A stretch of 64,000 nt of DNA from Butyricimonas synergistica DSM 23225 (GCF_000379665.1 NZ_KB903359.1:1849046-1913045), one strand, 5' to 3'; shown: positions 1-9,372, counted from the stretch's first letter. Made by a program: numbers and translations. Notes: generated by a model not told the origin, from the sequence alone.

Positions 1-513
1 CTCCAGCACGGGTATCCCGTATCTCGAGGCTACCTCCAGAATCTCGTCCAGTTTCCCCGGCATACCGTACAAGTGCACCGGGATAATCGCCTTTGGCAAC
101 CGTCCCGTTTTCTCCAGTCTATCCTTGATCGCCTCCTCCAGTAGCACCGGGTCTATGTTCCAGGTATCCGCCTCGCTATCCACGAACACGGGTGTCGCCC
201 CCTGGTAAACAATCGGGTTAGCCGAAGCCGAAAACGTGAAACTCTGGCAAATCACCTCGTCACCCTCTCTCACTCCCAGCAAAATCAACCCCAGGTGCAA
301 CGCCGCCGTACCAGCACTCAATGCCACCACCTGTTTCCCTTCATTTTCAACTTTCAATTTTCCATCTTCAATCAAAAAATCCCGAAGAGATTTTTCAAAA
401 GCGTTCACGTTCGGTCCCAGCGGAACCACCCAATTCGTGTCAAACGCTTCGCGTATAAACTCCTGCTCCCGTCCACCCATGTGAGCGAGAGAAAGCCAAA
501 TTCTATCTTTCAT
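1..513 (-). CDS. DegT/DnrJ/EryC1 aminotransferase, partial (N-terminal 171 residues)
   Basis: The gene starts at an ATG read from 513 and runs off the window, so only the N-terminal third is seen. The family makes aminosugars by PLP-dependent transamination of nucleotide 4-keto sugars. The visible part has the opening SLAHMGG and the cofactor-binding SAGTAALHLGL stretch; the PLP lysine lies beyond the edge. It is closely related at protein and DNA level to the complete gene at 20104-21270. It starts 4 bases after the stop of a PglC-like sugar transferase, an order typical of QuiNAc4N/bacillosamine-type routes, where this enzyme would be the PglE-like step. The exact sugar is not determined. 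Confidence 0.85.
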   Translation of the reverse strand, partial: MKDRIWLSLAHMGGREQEFIREAFDTNWVVPLGPNVNAFEKSLRDFLIEDGKLKVENEGKQVVALSAGTAALHLGLILLGVREGDEVICQSFTFSASANPIVYQGATPVFVDSEADTWNIDPVLLEEAIKDRLEKTGRLPKAIIPVHLYGMPGKLDEILEVASRYGIPVLE

Positions 514-517
514 AATA

Positions 518-1126
518 CTATTTCAAAAATTCTTCTTCCAAATCTTTTCTGATAATCGTGTAAATGATAATTTTCACGTCCAACCAAAAACTCCAATGAT
601 GCAAATAATTCAAATTAATCCTTACCTTATCCGGAAAAATCACTTCATCATTATACTTTTGAGGATTCTCTACCTTGGCTAACAGCTCTTCCTCGTTACG
701 ATATTTCAAACTCGCGGGTCCCGTGATCCCCGGTTTCAACTTCAACACCTCCCGCCCCTCCCCGGTCAAACAATCCACGTATCCCGGAACATCAGGACGA
801 GGACCCACGAAACTCATCTCTCCTTTCAACACGTTCCACAACTCCGGCAACTCGTCTAACTTATACTTTCTCAACACCGCCCCAAACGGGGTAATCCGGC
901 TCTCTCCCGCCACAGACACCGACGAACCTCCATGCCCCACTGTCATACTCCTAAACTTGTACATAGTGAATAACCTCCCGTCTTTTCCGACTCGTTTTTG
1001 TTTGAATATCACAGGTCCACCCGGCATCTTCACTCGAATTAAAATCGCCACAACCAATAATACAAGCCATAACATAAATAACCCGAACAATGCCATAAAA
1101 CGGTCAAATATCTCTTTCAAAAACAT
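518..1126 (-). CDS. Initiating sugar-1-phosphate transferase (PglC/WcaJ-type, bacterial sugar transferase)
   Basis: This 202-residue protein should move a sugar-1-phosphate from UDP-sugar to undecaprenyl phosphate at the cytoplasmic membrane, starting repeat-unit synthesis for locus 2. One hydrophobic segment spans residues 11-31. The family core follows: KFRSM near residue 57, then DELPELWNVLKGEMSFVGPRP at 91-111. Its short, single-membrane-segment form matches PglC rather than the long WbaP type. It is the penultimate gene seen in locus 2, before a PglE-like aminotransferase, which suggests a diamino- or amino-trideoxy sugar as the first residue. Substrate is inferred from context only. Confidence 0.9.
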   Translation of the reverse strand: MFLKEIFDRFMALFGLFMLWLVLLVVAILIRVKMPGGPVIFKQKRVGKDGRLFTMYKFRSMTVGHGGSSVSVAGESRITPFGAVLRKYKLDELPELWNVLKGEMSFVGPRPDVPGYVDCLTGEGREVLKLKPGITGPASLKYRNEEELLAKVENPQKYNDEVIFPDKVRINLNYLHHWSFWLDVKIIIYTIIRKDLEEEFLK

Positions 1127-1169
1127 AATAAAAAGATATGCTCTATATTACATCGTTGCAATCACAACA

Positions 1170-1922
1170 TCATATCACCCTTTTATATATCGCATTAAAT
1201 GCATATCCACAGAAACAATACATTGAATAAAAAATAGATAAATGCTCTATATTACGATAGACTTTCCATACATCTTTTGCCGCTTTCCACTTTTTAGAAG
1301 TATTAGAAGTTGCAACAATTCTATAAGTAGCCAAACACTCCTCTATCCCATACGCCTCAAAACCTCGTTTCATTATTAACAACCACAAAGCCATATCATG
1401 ACTACTTCTGATTATAGGCATCCTAAAATCACCGACAACGTTTCTATCGATTACAACCGTAAGACAACCAATAATAGTATTACGCAAATAATGGCTATAT
1501 GAAAGTTTAAAAGGAACTTTTACTATTTTATTCAATTTTACTCCATCTTCTTTCATTATGTCATAACTTGAAAAAGAAAAAGGAATATTACGTTCTAACA
1601 TATAGCTTACTTGATATTCTAATTTATCATCTCGCCAAATATCATCACTATCTAAAAAAGCAATAAATCTTCCCTTGGCTGTTTCTAATGCGACATTTCT
1701 AGCTTTTGCCGCCCCAACGTTACATGTCAATGAAATTAATTTTACTCTACAATCTTTCTCTACATATCGATTTACAACCTCAATTGAATCATCTTGCGAA
1801 CAATCATCTACAATTAATAACTCCCAATTCGTATAACTTTGCTTCAACACTGACGATATTGACTCCCCTATAAAACGAGAAGAATTATAAGATGGCATTA
1901 TAATAGAAACTAAATCTTCCAT
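1170..1922 (-). CDS. Family 2 glycosyltransferase
   Basis: A 250-residue GT-A fold transferase that would add one sugar to the lipid-linked repeat unit of locus 2. The N-terminus has the classic SIIMPSYNSSRFIGESI opening, VDD at 38-40 and the metal-binding DSDD at 91-94. There are no membrane segments except a weakly hydrophobic C-terminus. It lies 10 bases downstream of the CapK-like gene and 43 bases before the sugar transferase gene. It is one of only two standard glycosyltransferases in the visible part of locus 2. Donor and acceptor cannot be read from sequence. Confidence 0.9.
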   Translation of the reverse strand: MEDLVSIIMPSYNSSRFIGESISSVLKQSYTNWELLIVDDCSQDDSIEVVNRYVEKDCRVKLISLTCNVGAAKARNVALETAKGRFIAFLDSDDIWRDDKLEYQVSYMLERNIPFSFSSYDIMKEDGVKLNKIVKVPFKLSYSHYLRNTIIGCLTVVIDRNVVGDFRMPIIRSSHDMALWLLIMKRGFEAYGIEECLATYRIVATSNTSKKWKAAKDVWKVYRNIEHLSIFYSMYCFCGYAFNAIYKRVI

Positions 1923-1932
1923 AAAAGAACTC

Positions 1933-3222
1933 TCAATCTAATTCTGAAATAAAATCACGCAGCTTACCATTCCAAGTATGCAATGTTTGTCCCCAAGCAA
2001 TCTCAAAATCAATATCTTTTTTAAAGTATTTATCTAACTCTCGCTGCAATATATATTGATATTCCGGTTGATTTTGTTCTATTTTTAAATCAATCTTTCC
2101 TACCTCTCTTTGTATCGCTTGATAATTTAAAGAAATACCTGTAGTCAGTGCAATATTCTTGAACACATAATAAAACATCAAGCTAGGATATTGTTGCATA
2201 TACCCTTTTATACATTTACCCACACGCCCCAAAATATCCAATATAACAGGATGCTCCCTACCACATTTACATCTAAAGGTCTTATCCGCAAGTTTCACAT
2301 AATCACCTAACTTATAGCGAATAATTGGAAATGAATACGACAACAAATTTGTTACGACAATTTCACCATTTACCTCTTCCACGATAACATTTTCCATACA
2401 AATATGCATATTCCCTCCTTCTGGACATTCGTATGCTATAATACCTGATTCCGTGGAACCGTATTCACTAATCATTTTTACACCAAATGCATTTTGAACT
2501 TCCTTTTGATAACTTTCGTAAATTTTCTCTGAAGTTCCTTTCACCATTTTCAACTTAAAATTATTCTTCCTCTCAGATAACTGATTCACCATTTTTGCCG
2601 TTTCGTAAATCATTGAAGAATATCCCTCCAAATACGTTGCCCTTTTCAACCTTTTTATAAAACATTTCAACTCTTCTTTGCTGTACGAGAACATCCTAAA
2701 ACGATTCTGTAAGAAATCAAGAAAAGCAACTTTACACTTTTGTTTTTTATCTATATTATATCCCCAGAAATAACCGTTTTTTTCCCAAAATTTCACACCA
2801 TACCAATGATACCCCCTAAACATTGCAGCCCGATGTCCCGATTCCCATTCCTCATTTCTATAAAATTTCAAGACTTGCCCCGTAGTTCCTGAGGTCTCTG
2901 AAAAAAAAAGCTTTTTAAAATGATAATCCGACTGTATCCTTCTATTTTCTCTTAAAAGAGTATCTTTATCAATAATTGGTAATACTTTTATATCATCAAT
3001 ACTTGTGATTTCCCGTGCATTAAATCCGACTTTATCAAACAATTCTTTATAAAAAGCAGAATGCTCATACGCAAATTGTAAAAAAACTTTTGCTTTTTCC
3101 AATTGATATTTCTGTAACTTGTCTAATGCCCAAAAATCAGATTCTTTCAAAAAATTATAATAATTCAATAGAGAAGGATTCCTTTTGAGCATCCCTAAAT
3201 AATAAATTAATCGATGTAGCAT
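1933..3222 (-). CDS. CapK/PaaK-like adenylate-forming enzyme
   Basis: A 429-residue member of the phenylacetate-CoA ligase/CapK branch of ANL adenylating enzymes. The ATP loop SETSGTTG is at 108-115 and EYGSTESG at 253-260, followed by RYKLGDYV and a C-x-C-G-R-E-H cluster near residue 320 that may bind metal. Members in capsule loci are thought to activate a carboxylic acid for transfer, but reactions are rarely known. Its neighbours are a CapA homologue (5 bases upstream) and a GNAT/FemAB-like protein, which together suggest that an acid or amino acid is attached to the polymer. This role is inference. Confidence 0.8.
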   Translation of the reverse strand: MLHRLIYYLGMLKRNPSLLNYYNFLKESDFWALDKLQKYQLEKAKVFLQFAYEHSAFYKELFDKVGFNAREITSIDDIKVLPIIDKDTLLRENRRIQSDYHFKKLFFSETSGTTGQVLKFYRNEEWESGHRAAMFRGYHWYGVKFWEKNGYFWGYNIDKKQKCKVAFLDFLQNRFRMFSYSKEELKCFIKRLKRATYLEGYSSMIYETAKMVNQLSERKNNFKLKMVKGTSEKIYESYQKEVQNAFGVKMISEYGSTESGIIAYECPEGGNMHICMENVIVEEVNGEIVVTNLLSYSFPIIRYKLGDYVKLADKTFRCKCGREHPVILDILGRVGKCIKGYMQQYPSLMFYYVFKNIALTTGISLNYQAIQREVGKIDLKIEQNQPEYQYILQRELDKYFKKDIDFEIAWGQTLHTWNGKLRDFISELD

Positions 3223-3227
3223 TAAAA

Positions 3228-4253
3228 TTATTTCTTTATTCTTCTATACACAAAATCACGAACGATAGCCTGTATATCCTGAGATTTAAAACGACCTATG
3301 TTGCCAATGAAGTTTTTCCAATTATTCCTCCTATATTTTTTCATTCGTTGAAACACCATATTATAGTAAATTTCATTAGCAACGCCATCACGTAACAGGC
3401 TATTCAGATATTCAAATCTATATTTTTCCGGAACTTGACATATTTCAACTTGCTTTGGGAAGAAATCCTCTCCAATATGAATATAACGATACGAAATTAA
3501 TGGTTCACTTTTTCCCAAATCCACATTTACTACACAAGAATATCTTAATGGCTCCCATGCCATATTAAAAACAAAGTTTCCTATGGAATAAAATATATAT
3601 TTATCTTTATAACATTCAAAACCTTGCAACAAATGCGGATGCATTCCTACAATCAAATCAAAACCTAAATCTACCAACCAATGAGCAAATCTTTTTTGCT
3701 CTTCATAAGGTCTATCTATAAATTCATTTCCCCAATGAATATAAGCTATTTTGAAATCACTATCTGAAATTTTCTGGTATTCTTTTTGTATCTCCAAATA
3801 CTCCGGACAATACCAATATAACGGTTCTTTCGAAAAATTTTCGGGACGCTCAGAAAACGCAAGTACACAAACCTTTTTACTTTGATGTTCAAATATTACA
3901 CTTCTTTGAATATTATCTCCAAATATACCACACCCAAATCCAGCAAGATTTTGAAGCATCTCCCTGTAAGCTTCTTTCCCATGCTGCATTACATGATTAT
4001 TTGCCACGCCATAATAATCAAAATGTTTTACACGAGCCAAATATTGAGGAGCTATCAAAAATTGCCGTTTATATATTCCTTCCTTATCCGAGAAATTTGC
4101 ACAAACGCCTTCAAAATTTCCAATCCAAACATCGTTATCACTTCGATTTAAATGCATGTATGGATCATTTCCTTTCGTCAAACTCGTTCCGACTCCGAAA
4201 CCTGTATCAAAAAAGCCATCCGTTAAATTAATATCTCCTGCTAAATGAATCAT
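3228..4253 (-). CDS. CapA family (PGA_cap) metallophosphoesterase-like protein
   Basis: A 341-residue protein of the CapA family, best known from the poly-gamma-glutamate capsule of Bacillus. It shows the calcineurin-like signature in order: GDINLTDGF at 6-14, the NNH motif (GVANNHVMQHG) near residue 82, IHWGNEF near 172 and GMHPHLLQG near 203. No signal peptide is seen, so the protein is probably cytoplasmic or peripheral. Start and upstream stop overlap in an ATGA arrangement, so translation is coupled to the GNAT/FemAB-like gene. The function of CapA homologues in polysaccharide loci is unsettled. A second, distant copy is in locus 1 at 41984-43234. Confidence 0.85.
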   Translation of the reverse strand: MIHLAGDINLTDGFFDTGFGVGTSLTKGNDPYMHLNRSDNDVWIGNFEGVCANFSDKEGIYKRQFLIAPQYLARVKHFDYYGVANNHVMQHGKEAYREMLQNLAGFGCGIFGDNIQRSVIFEHQSKKVCVLAFSERPENFSKEPLYWYCPEYLEIQKEYQKISDSDFKIAYIHWGNEFIDRPYEEQKRFAHWLVDLGFDLIVGMHPHLLQGFECYKDKYIFYSIGNFVFNMAWEPLRYSCVVNVDLGKSEPLISYRYIHIGEDFFPKQVEICQVPEKYRFEYLNSLLRDGVANEIYYNMVFQRMKKYRRNNWKNFIGNIGRFKSQDIQAIVRDFVYRRIKK

Positions 4254-5068
4254 TTAAATGATCTATATATGGTTTCTAATTTCATTAATGCATTTATTTG
4301 TTTACCTAAAGAGGATTTGTTAAGAAATAGCAACACATTCCGAACTTTCCACAAAAAGGAAACTATATTTCTGATTACAGTATTTTTATAAACAAGATGT
4401 AGAGTGCAATAAGCTTTTCTAAACCCGAAAGTCCTTATCAAATAATCTTGTATACTTGTCGGATGATTTATGGAACGCTCTCCATCAGAGATAAAACGTT
4501 TATTTTTTTCATTTAAATAATAAACACACAAAGTATACACAAGCGAATTACTTATATGATACCTTAAATAATCATAGTCAAAGAAAAACTCTCTTAAATC
4601 CACATACTCTTCATAAGAATCAACTATCGCAAAAGCTACTAATTTATCATTATCATTAAGAAATACGCCCCACCATTCAATTAATTCATTTGGATCCTCA
4701 AATCTATCCACAAACATACTTTCCAAATTTCTATCTTTATGTTGGCTACGTTTTTTCATAACTTTCATAAATAATTGATGAATTTCATCCTTAAATTCAC
4801 GTTTATTTATTCTTCTAGTAGTTGCATTATTTAACCCTTTATTAATTTCATTACGGTATTTAGATTTCATTTTAGATAAATCTATCTTATCATCTTTAAT
4901 AACATACCACCATTCTGTTGGTGATTTCATGTCAAAATCAGTTATATACTTTGCCATGAATACATTTTCTGTACGCAAAAGGTGGTACATTTCATCAAAA
5001 TTCAAATTCGAATTTATAATAGATTTATTTACAAGCACATGATTATAATTTACCCATACCATAATCAT
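4250..5068 (-). CDS. GNAT/FemAB-like acyltransferase-fold protein
   Basis: A 272-residue protein with the layout of the GNAT/FemX superfamily: SKYRNEINKGL-type basic helix near residue 67, then alternating strands ending in FVDLREFFFDY-like and DGERSINHPTSIQDY segments. FemAB-like proteins transfer aminoacyl groups and GNAT proteins transfer acyl groups. I cannot tell which applies, and no enzyme function is proved. Start overlaps the stop of the GT4 gene (ATGA), and its own stop overlaps the CapA start, so the three are translationally coupled. Together with CapK it may add a non-sugar substituent. Confidence 0.6.
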   Translation of the reverse strand: MIMVWVNYNHVLVNKSIINSNLNFDEMYHLLRTENVFMAKYITDFDMKSPTEWWYVIKDDKIDLSKMKSKYRNEINKGLNNATTRRINKREFKDEIHQLFMKVMKKRSQHKDRNLESMFVDRFEDPNELIEWWGVFLNDNDKLVAFAIVDSYEEYVDLREFFFDYDYLRYHISNSLVYTLCVYYLNEKNKRFISDGERSINHPTSIQDYLIRTFGFRKAYCTLHLVYKNTVIRNIVSFLWKVRNVLLFLNKSSLGKQINALMKLETIYRSFK

Positions 5069-6159
5069 CTAATCTTTAATAACATTTCGTACTCTCTATG
5101 AGCTCTCAAAGCCAATCTATCCCAATTATACCTTTCTGCTAAAACAATGGCATTCTTACTTTTAAAATCTAACAATGCTTTTTCTGACAAAATTTTCAAC
5201 AATCCTTTCGCAATACTATCAATATTCACTTCGGCACCCCAGCCAGCATCTACATTCTCTATTTCCTCCCGCATATTAGAACCTTGCGTAACCAAACAAG
5301 GTAAACCATAAGATAAAGCTTCAATTAATGCCATCGGATGTCCCTCTAAACGCGACGTCAAAATAAAAAAATCATTATCTAACAATACTTTTTCTTTCTC
5401 TGTCCCAAATACAGCACCATAATGATAAAAGACAATATCATCCAAATGCTTTTTACGCACATAATTATCTAAATATTCAATTACACCTTCTCTATCTTGA
5501 CCATATATATGAATTGAACACCCAGCTTTACGTAGTTTATCTTGCACTTCATTACATGCCTCAACCAACAAATCAAGACCTTTATGATATAAAGTCAAAC
5601 GTCCGATGAATACTCCTTTTAATCCTTTTTGTGAAAAGACCTCTTTTCTATTAGAAGGGAGAGTTATTCCATTACCAATAATAACATGATTTTTGTTCCA
5701 CTTATCACCAGATTCTTTATATTCATTTTCCGTCAAATACTGTATTGCAAGTGCTTTTCTCGCAAATTTCCCAAAGAATAGCAAATTTCCGATCCATTTT
5801 TTTACAGGTTTAATTTTTTGGGCAGGAGCTGTTAAAGAACTTCTAGGAATAATAATATATGGTATATTCTTTTTCCAAACATCAAAGACTATTGCTTTAA
5901 AAGCAAATATATACACTGTTTCAAATACAACTAAATCAGGGTAATCAAAAGGAGCTGGCAAATCTTTGAGACGTCCGCTTGGATAATCTTGCAATGAATA
6001 ATAGTAATTCGTTGCTTCCCATTCTTCAGTTTCTCCCATCCATAAATTATACCAAAAAACATTATCGTATTTTCCTTGAGCTCTTACTTGATTAGGGATA
6101 CTCCAATATAAACCAGTATCTTTATTAGCATATATACTAGAACAAAACAAAATATTCAT
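5065..6159 (-). CDS. Family 4 (GT-B) glycosyltransferase
   Basis: A 364-residue GT-B transferase for repeat-unit assembly. The C-terminal nucleotide-sugar domain begins at about residue 185 with FIGRLTLYHKGLDLLVEA and carries the retaining-GT4 E-x7-E signature in SRLEGHPMALIEALSYGLP near residue 275. The N-terminal domain begins MNILFCSSIYANKDTGLYW. A 359-base AT-rich gap separates it from the acyltransferase gene upstream; downstream it overlaps the GNAT/FemAB-like gene by 4 bases. Sugar specificity is unknown. Confidence 0.9.
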   Translation of the reverse strand: MNILFCSSIYANKDTGLYWSIPNQVRAQGKYDNVFWYNLWMGETEEWEATNYYYSLQDYPSGRLKDLPAPFDYPDLVVFETVYIFAFKAIVFDVWKKNIPYIIIPRSSLTAPAQKIKPVKKWIGNLLFFGKFARKALAIQYLTENEYKESGDKWNKNHVIIGNGITLPSNRKEVFSQKGLKGVFIGRLTLYHKGLDLLVEACNEVQDKLRKAGCSIHIYGQDREGVIEYLDNYVRKKHLDDIVFYHYGAVFGTEKEKVLLDNDFFILTSRLEGHPMALIEALSYGLPCLVTQGSNMREEIENVDAGWGAEVNIDSIAKGLLKILSEKALLDFKSKNAIVLAERYNWDRLALRAHREYEMLLKIR

Positions 6160-6518
6160 ACATATTCTCTATTAAACAAACTGTAATTTCATTTTGATAA
6201 TTTTTCATCAATTAAATAATATGTTTCAAACTCCCATGCAAGCACTAGACTATAGCTATTTACTAAAAGAATACACATTTTTCATTACAAGAATCTACGC
6301 AAATATTCAAATTTCACACTCATTGAAAAGTACTTTTTATACCTTAACTTGAAAATGTGAAATATTTAGTGCTTAAATCAATTATTCCAATCTATCACCT
6401 ATTCTATACTTTAGAAAGTCTACATATTTCTACAAATGTCCCACCCAGAGATCACTAGATTGAAATTAAAAATATTCATAAATTATCATACTAATCATAT
6501 CAATAATGTGAAATTTAT
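6160..6518. other. AT-rich intergenic gap within locus 2
   Basis: I see no supportable gene in these 359 bases. The stretch is very AT-rich and stop-dense in all frames. A short motif, ATGTGAAAT followed by ATTT or TTAT, occurs near 6355 and 6505, with an inverted relative (AAATTTCAC) near 6319. It may hold an internal promoter, or the remains of a gene lost by recombination. Nothing decides between these. Confidence 0.5.
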
Positions 6519-7118
6519 CTAGCATTCTTTTAATTGCGAGACAACATATTCCCTATTAGTCGATATTATTGAATTTGCAGGAAAAACACCTTTAACAACA
6601 CAACCAGCTGCAATTATACTATTATCACCAATTATCGAACCTTTCAATATAACAACATTCAAACCGATCCAAACATTATTCCCAATAACGATATTTAATG
6701 GTTCATCTTTTCCTATCGTTCTATCTAACGAATTTGTTTCATGTCCATTACTATCTATAATATTAACATTAGATGCGAACACGCAATTATCACCAATCTT
6801 CACCTTCTTCTTTGCATGAATATATACACCATTTAAACGACAATTATCACCAATTTCAACACTTGCATCCTTTTCATCAACAAGAATTGTTGTATAAAAA
6901 GGCATACCTGCATGATAGCCATATTTTGATCTACCAATCAAACAATTACGACCTATTTTCACACAAGTTCCATCCTCACTAATTATTGAACTTTTATAAA
7001 ACACTAATGTTTTTCGTCCTATCTTCACCCGAGAATTACATGATAGTCTCGTATGGATCAAAGATCTAATCTTAAAAAAACAACTTAATACTTTTCTTAT
7101 CATTTTTGATACAAACAC
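6519..7118 (-). CDS. Left-handed beta-helix (hexapeptide) acyltransferase, CatB/WbbJ-like
   Basis: A 199-residue transferase whose body is a run of hexapeptide repeats of the I-G-D-N-C type (VEIGDNCRL, VKIGDNCVF, IVIGNNVWIG). The VIDSNGHETNS region near 125-135 carries the histidine expected to act as catalytic base in O-acetyltransferases of this fold. It would acetylate or otherwise acylate a sugar of the locus 2 repeat unit in the cytoplasm. Its start lies inside the end of the TupA-like gene (19-base overlap), pointing to coupled translation. The acyl donor is unknown; acetyl-CoA is usual. Confidence 0.85.
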   Translation of the reverse strand: MFVSKMIRKVLSCFFKIRSLIHTRLSCNSRVKIGRKTLVFYKSSIISEDGTCVKIGRNCLIGRSKYGYHAGMPFYTTILVDEKDASVEIGDNCRLNGVYIHAKKKVKIGDNCVFASNVNIIDSNGHETNSLDRTIGKDEPLNIVIGNNVWIGLNVVILKGSIIGDNSIIAAGCVVKGVFPANSIISTNREYVVSQLKEC

Positions 7119-7999
7119 AAATCAATCATACTACCAAATTTATAATCCCACTCAATCGGATCAAATCCGCCAAAACCACTTGTCGGAAAAAATGTAATTT
7201 CTCCAAAATAAATTTTACCATTGATATTATAAAAATCAATTCTTACAAATGGTTTGCCATTCGCCAATACCGTTGCTAACTCCCACATTTTATTAAAATT
7301 AGACGGTTTTTGTGGAAGCTTTTTCGCAAAAGGATAATTATGAGGTTCATGAAAATCTTGATGCTGCCACGCTTTGTCAAAAAAATCAATACACATATTA
7401 GCGCTCCTTCCTGATATTACCTGGCAATATTTAGGTTTTCCATTAAAACAAAAGAATTTATAATCTAGTAAATCACTAATGCCTTGAGAATTTTCATTCA
7501 TTATATATTCTTCTGCAATAATACGCTTTCTCACATTTTTATATGGCCATTCTCTATATTTTATATAAATGTCAGCAAACATCGCTTTCTGCAAGCTCTC
7601 ACACGCAAGTTTACGATTAAACACACTTTTATCTCTACAAATAATAACTCCATTACTTCCTCCGCCATGTGTAGTCTTTAACACAAATTGATTTGGAAGA
7701 TTATCCCAATCAATATCTTCAATTTTATCCCAAACATTTAAAGTAGGGATTACATATTCTTCTCCTATTTTTTGAGCTACATATTCCTTTACTGCATATT
7801 TATCCACCATTTGCGTATATTCAGATCTTCGATCATAAATTTTCAAAAACTGCAATTTTTCCGAAAACGTTTTTGGAGACCGCCAATGTAAAATTCGCTT
7901 AAAATGCCGAAAGTACAATACTGAAAGATAATATTTATCTGGAATTATTTTCAACAAAGATCTTAAAATTAAACGCATAAAATATAAGATTAATATCAC
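7100..7999 (-). CDS. TupA-like ATP-grasp protein
   Basis: A 299-residue protein of the TupA-like ATP-grasp family, named for teichuronopeptide synthesis and common in capsule loci. Visible features are the family opening KTFSEKLQFLK near residue 43, the ATP-grasp lysine and glycine loop FVLKTTHGGGSNGV near 105-118, and the metal-ligand end region VRIDFYNINGKIYFGEITFFP near 252-272. Family context suggests an ATP-dependent carboxylate-amine ligation or a transferase-like role on the glycan; this is not proved. It follows the Wzy gene after a 129-base spacer that holds one copy of an intergenic repeat. Confidence 0.85.
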   Translation of the reverse strand: MILILYFMRLILRSLLKIIPDKYYLSVLYFRHFKRILHWRSPKTFSEKLQFLKIYDRRSEYTQMVDKYAVKEYVAQKIGEEYVIPTLNVWDKIEDIDWDNLPNQFVLKTTHGGGSNGVIICRDKSVFNRKLACESLQKAMFADIYIKYREWPYKNVRKRIIAEEYIMNENSQGISDLLDYKFFCFNGKPKYCQVISGRSANMCIDFFDKAWQHQDFHEPHNYPFAKKLPQKPSNFNKMWELATVLANGKPFVRIDFYNINGKIYFGEITFFPTSGFGGFDPIEWDYKFGSMIDLCLYQK

Positions 8000-8035
8000 T
8001 CGAAATCTCTGTTGCTATACATAAACTACATATTT

Positions 8036-8110
8036 TGAATTACAACAACGAGATCGAACTTATTAGGATTTTTTACTATACGTCATTTTTAGACGCTTAC
8101 TAAAACGTAC
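8036..8110. repeat. Intergenic repeat, copy 1 (downstream of wzy)
   Basis: Positions 8039-8100 align without gaps to 9301-9362, with 46 of 62 bases identical by my alignment, including the 14-base core CTATACGTCATTTT and the end ACGCTTAC. This copy lies in the spacer between the wzy stop and the TupA-like gene. It may be an old duplication made when genes were inserted, or a shared RNA element after each membrane-protein gene. Confidence 0.65.
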
Positions 8111-8128
8111 AATAAAAATTCAATCGGT

Positions 8129-9277
8129 TTACACAAATTTTAAACTACATAAATCACCTCTAGCAGAAGCAATTAATAAAAGAATAAGACTCACAAAAAA
8201 AACGATTTCTTTTAACTTATACTTATTAAGATAACATCTCGAAGTAAATATTATTAAAAACAATGGCATGTCTAAAATAGTCACTAACCAACTCAATCGC
8301 CAACCAATATTAAACTCTATCAATATAGCAAACAAATCAATCAAAGTCAAAAATGCCATAAACCCTATAAATCTCCCACTCGTAGTTTTTTCTATCTTAC
8401 ATGTATCCTTTTTATTTATTCTATTAATTTTGAAATAATAAAAGCATAGCATATGTAGTGTAATAAATATAACAATTAAACTCAAAAAAAACTCCCAGAT
8501 ATAAAAATACCCTGTTGATGCTTGTGATTCTCGTAAATAATTTGATCCTTTTGTTATAGCTGCTTGAATATAAGCACTTCCATATATATAAACGACAAAC
8601 ACAAGGGAGAGCATACCGAACTTCGCAAACATTCTATACTTTCCTACATTTCCTTTCAAAATATAATAAGTAACAAAAATCATAACAGCAGCCATTCCTG
8701 CGGTATGCACTAATGACGCAACTATTAACCAAGGAAAATAGTTGATAATCTTTTTATGTTCTATCAGTATTTTATAAATACAATACGCAATAATAGCCAT
8801 AGAAAGCATAGTCCGAATATTCGCTATTGTCATCATTAAAAGCCCTCTAGACATAAAAAAAAGAAAAACTAAAGCTATATCCTTTTTGGATACTTCCATT
8901 TTTTTATAGATTGCCTTTAATAAAGCAAAACATAATCCAAAAGTCAAAAAAGCATTTACAAAAGGTAACCATCTGTCATCTCCCAAATTACCTATAAAAT
9001 GATAATAAAGGGTTGCAATCGGTGTTCCAGTTGACATTATTATCGTCCATGATTCTGCTTCTGTAATAACTAAACTCGCATACGCATGCATAGTTGGAAT
9101 TATTCTTGTTAAGTCTGAACCACTCATTGGTACATAAAAAAAACCCATAAAAGCTAAAGCAATTGTGTAAATATCTAATTGAATAGATAATCCTTTTACC
9201 CTCCGAATCAAATAATACACAAGAAATAGCAACAATGCATACGTACCAACACCTATTATTCTTGGAATTAAATGCAT
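8129..9277 (-). CDS. EpsG-family O-antigen/EPS polymerase (Wzy-like)
   Basis: A 382-residue integral membrane protein with about ten hydrophobic segments spread over its whole length, beginning at residue 12. The early FMGFFYVPMSGSDLTRIIPTMHAY segment matches the EpsG family, where a conserved region after the second membrane segment reads P....G.DL.R...... . It would polymerise repeat units on the periplasmic side for locus 2. Position next to a Wzx flippase supports this. Wzy proteins are weakly conserved, so the call rests on topology plus that motif. Confidence 0.8.
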   Translation of the reverse strand: MHLIPRIIGVGTYALLLFLVYYLIRRVKGLSIQLDIYTIALAFMGFFYVPMSGSDLTRIIPTMHAYASLVITEAESWTIIMSTGTPIATLYYHFIGNLGDDRWLPFVNAFLTFGLCFALLKAIYKKMEVSKKDIALVFLFFMSRGLLMMTIANIRTMLSMAIIAYCIYKILIEHKKIINYFPWLIVASLVHTAGMAAVMIFVTYYILKGNVGKYRMFAKFGMLSLVFVVYIYGSAYIQAAITKGSNYLRESQASTGYFYIWEFFLSLIVIFITLHMLCFYYFKINRINKKDTCKIEKTTSGRFIGFMAFLTLIDLFAILIEFNIGWRLSWLVTILDMPLFLIIFTSRCYLNKYKLKEIVFFVSLILLLIASARGDLCSLKFV

Positions 9278-9297
9278 ATTTAAAATAGATTCAATTT

Positions 9298-9372
9298 TAA
9301 ATTACAACTGCAAAGTCGAACTTAATTAACTTTCGTGCTATACGTCATTTTGGAACGCTTACCGATCGACGT
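9298..9372. repeat. Intergenic repeat, copy 2 (downstream of wzx)
   Basis: Second copy of the element at 8036-8110. It covers the spacer between the wzx stop (9359) and the wzy start (9277) and includes the last codon or two of wzx. Possible fragments of a third copy (ATACTCGCCATTTT near 10680) lie upstream of wzx, but that match is too weak to claim. Confidence 0.65.

Noticed and set aside
6160..6518. Possible small gene or RNA in the AT-rich gap
   Set aside because: Stops occur in all frames and no stable hairpin with a T-run or known RNA motif is seen.
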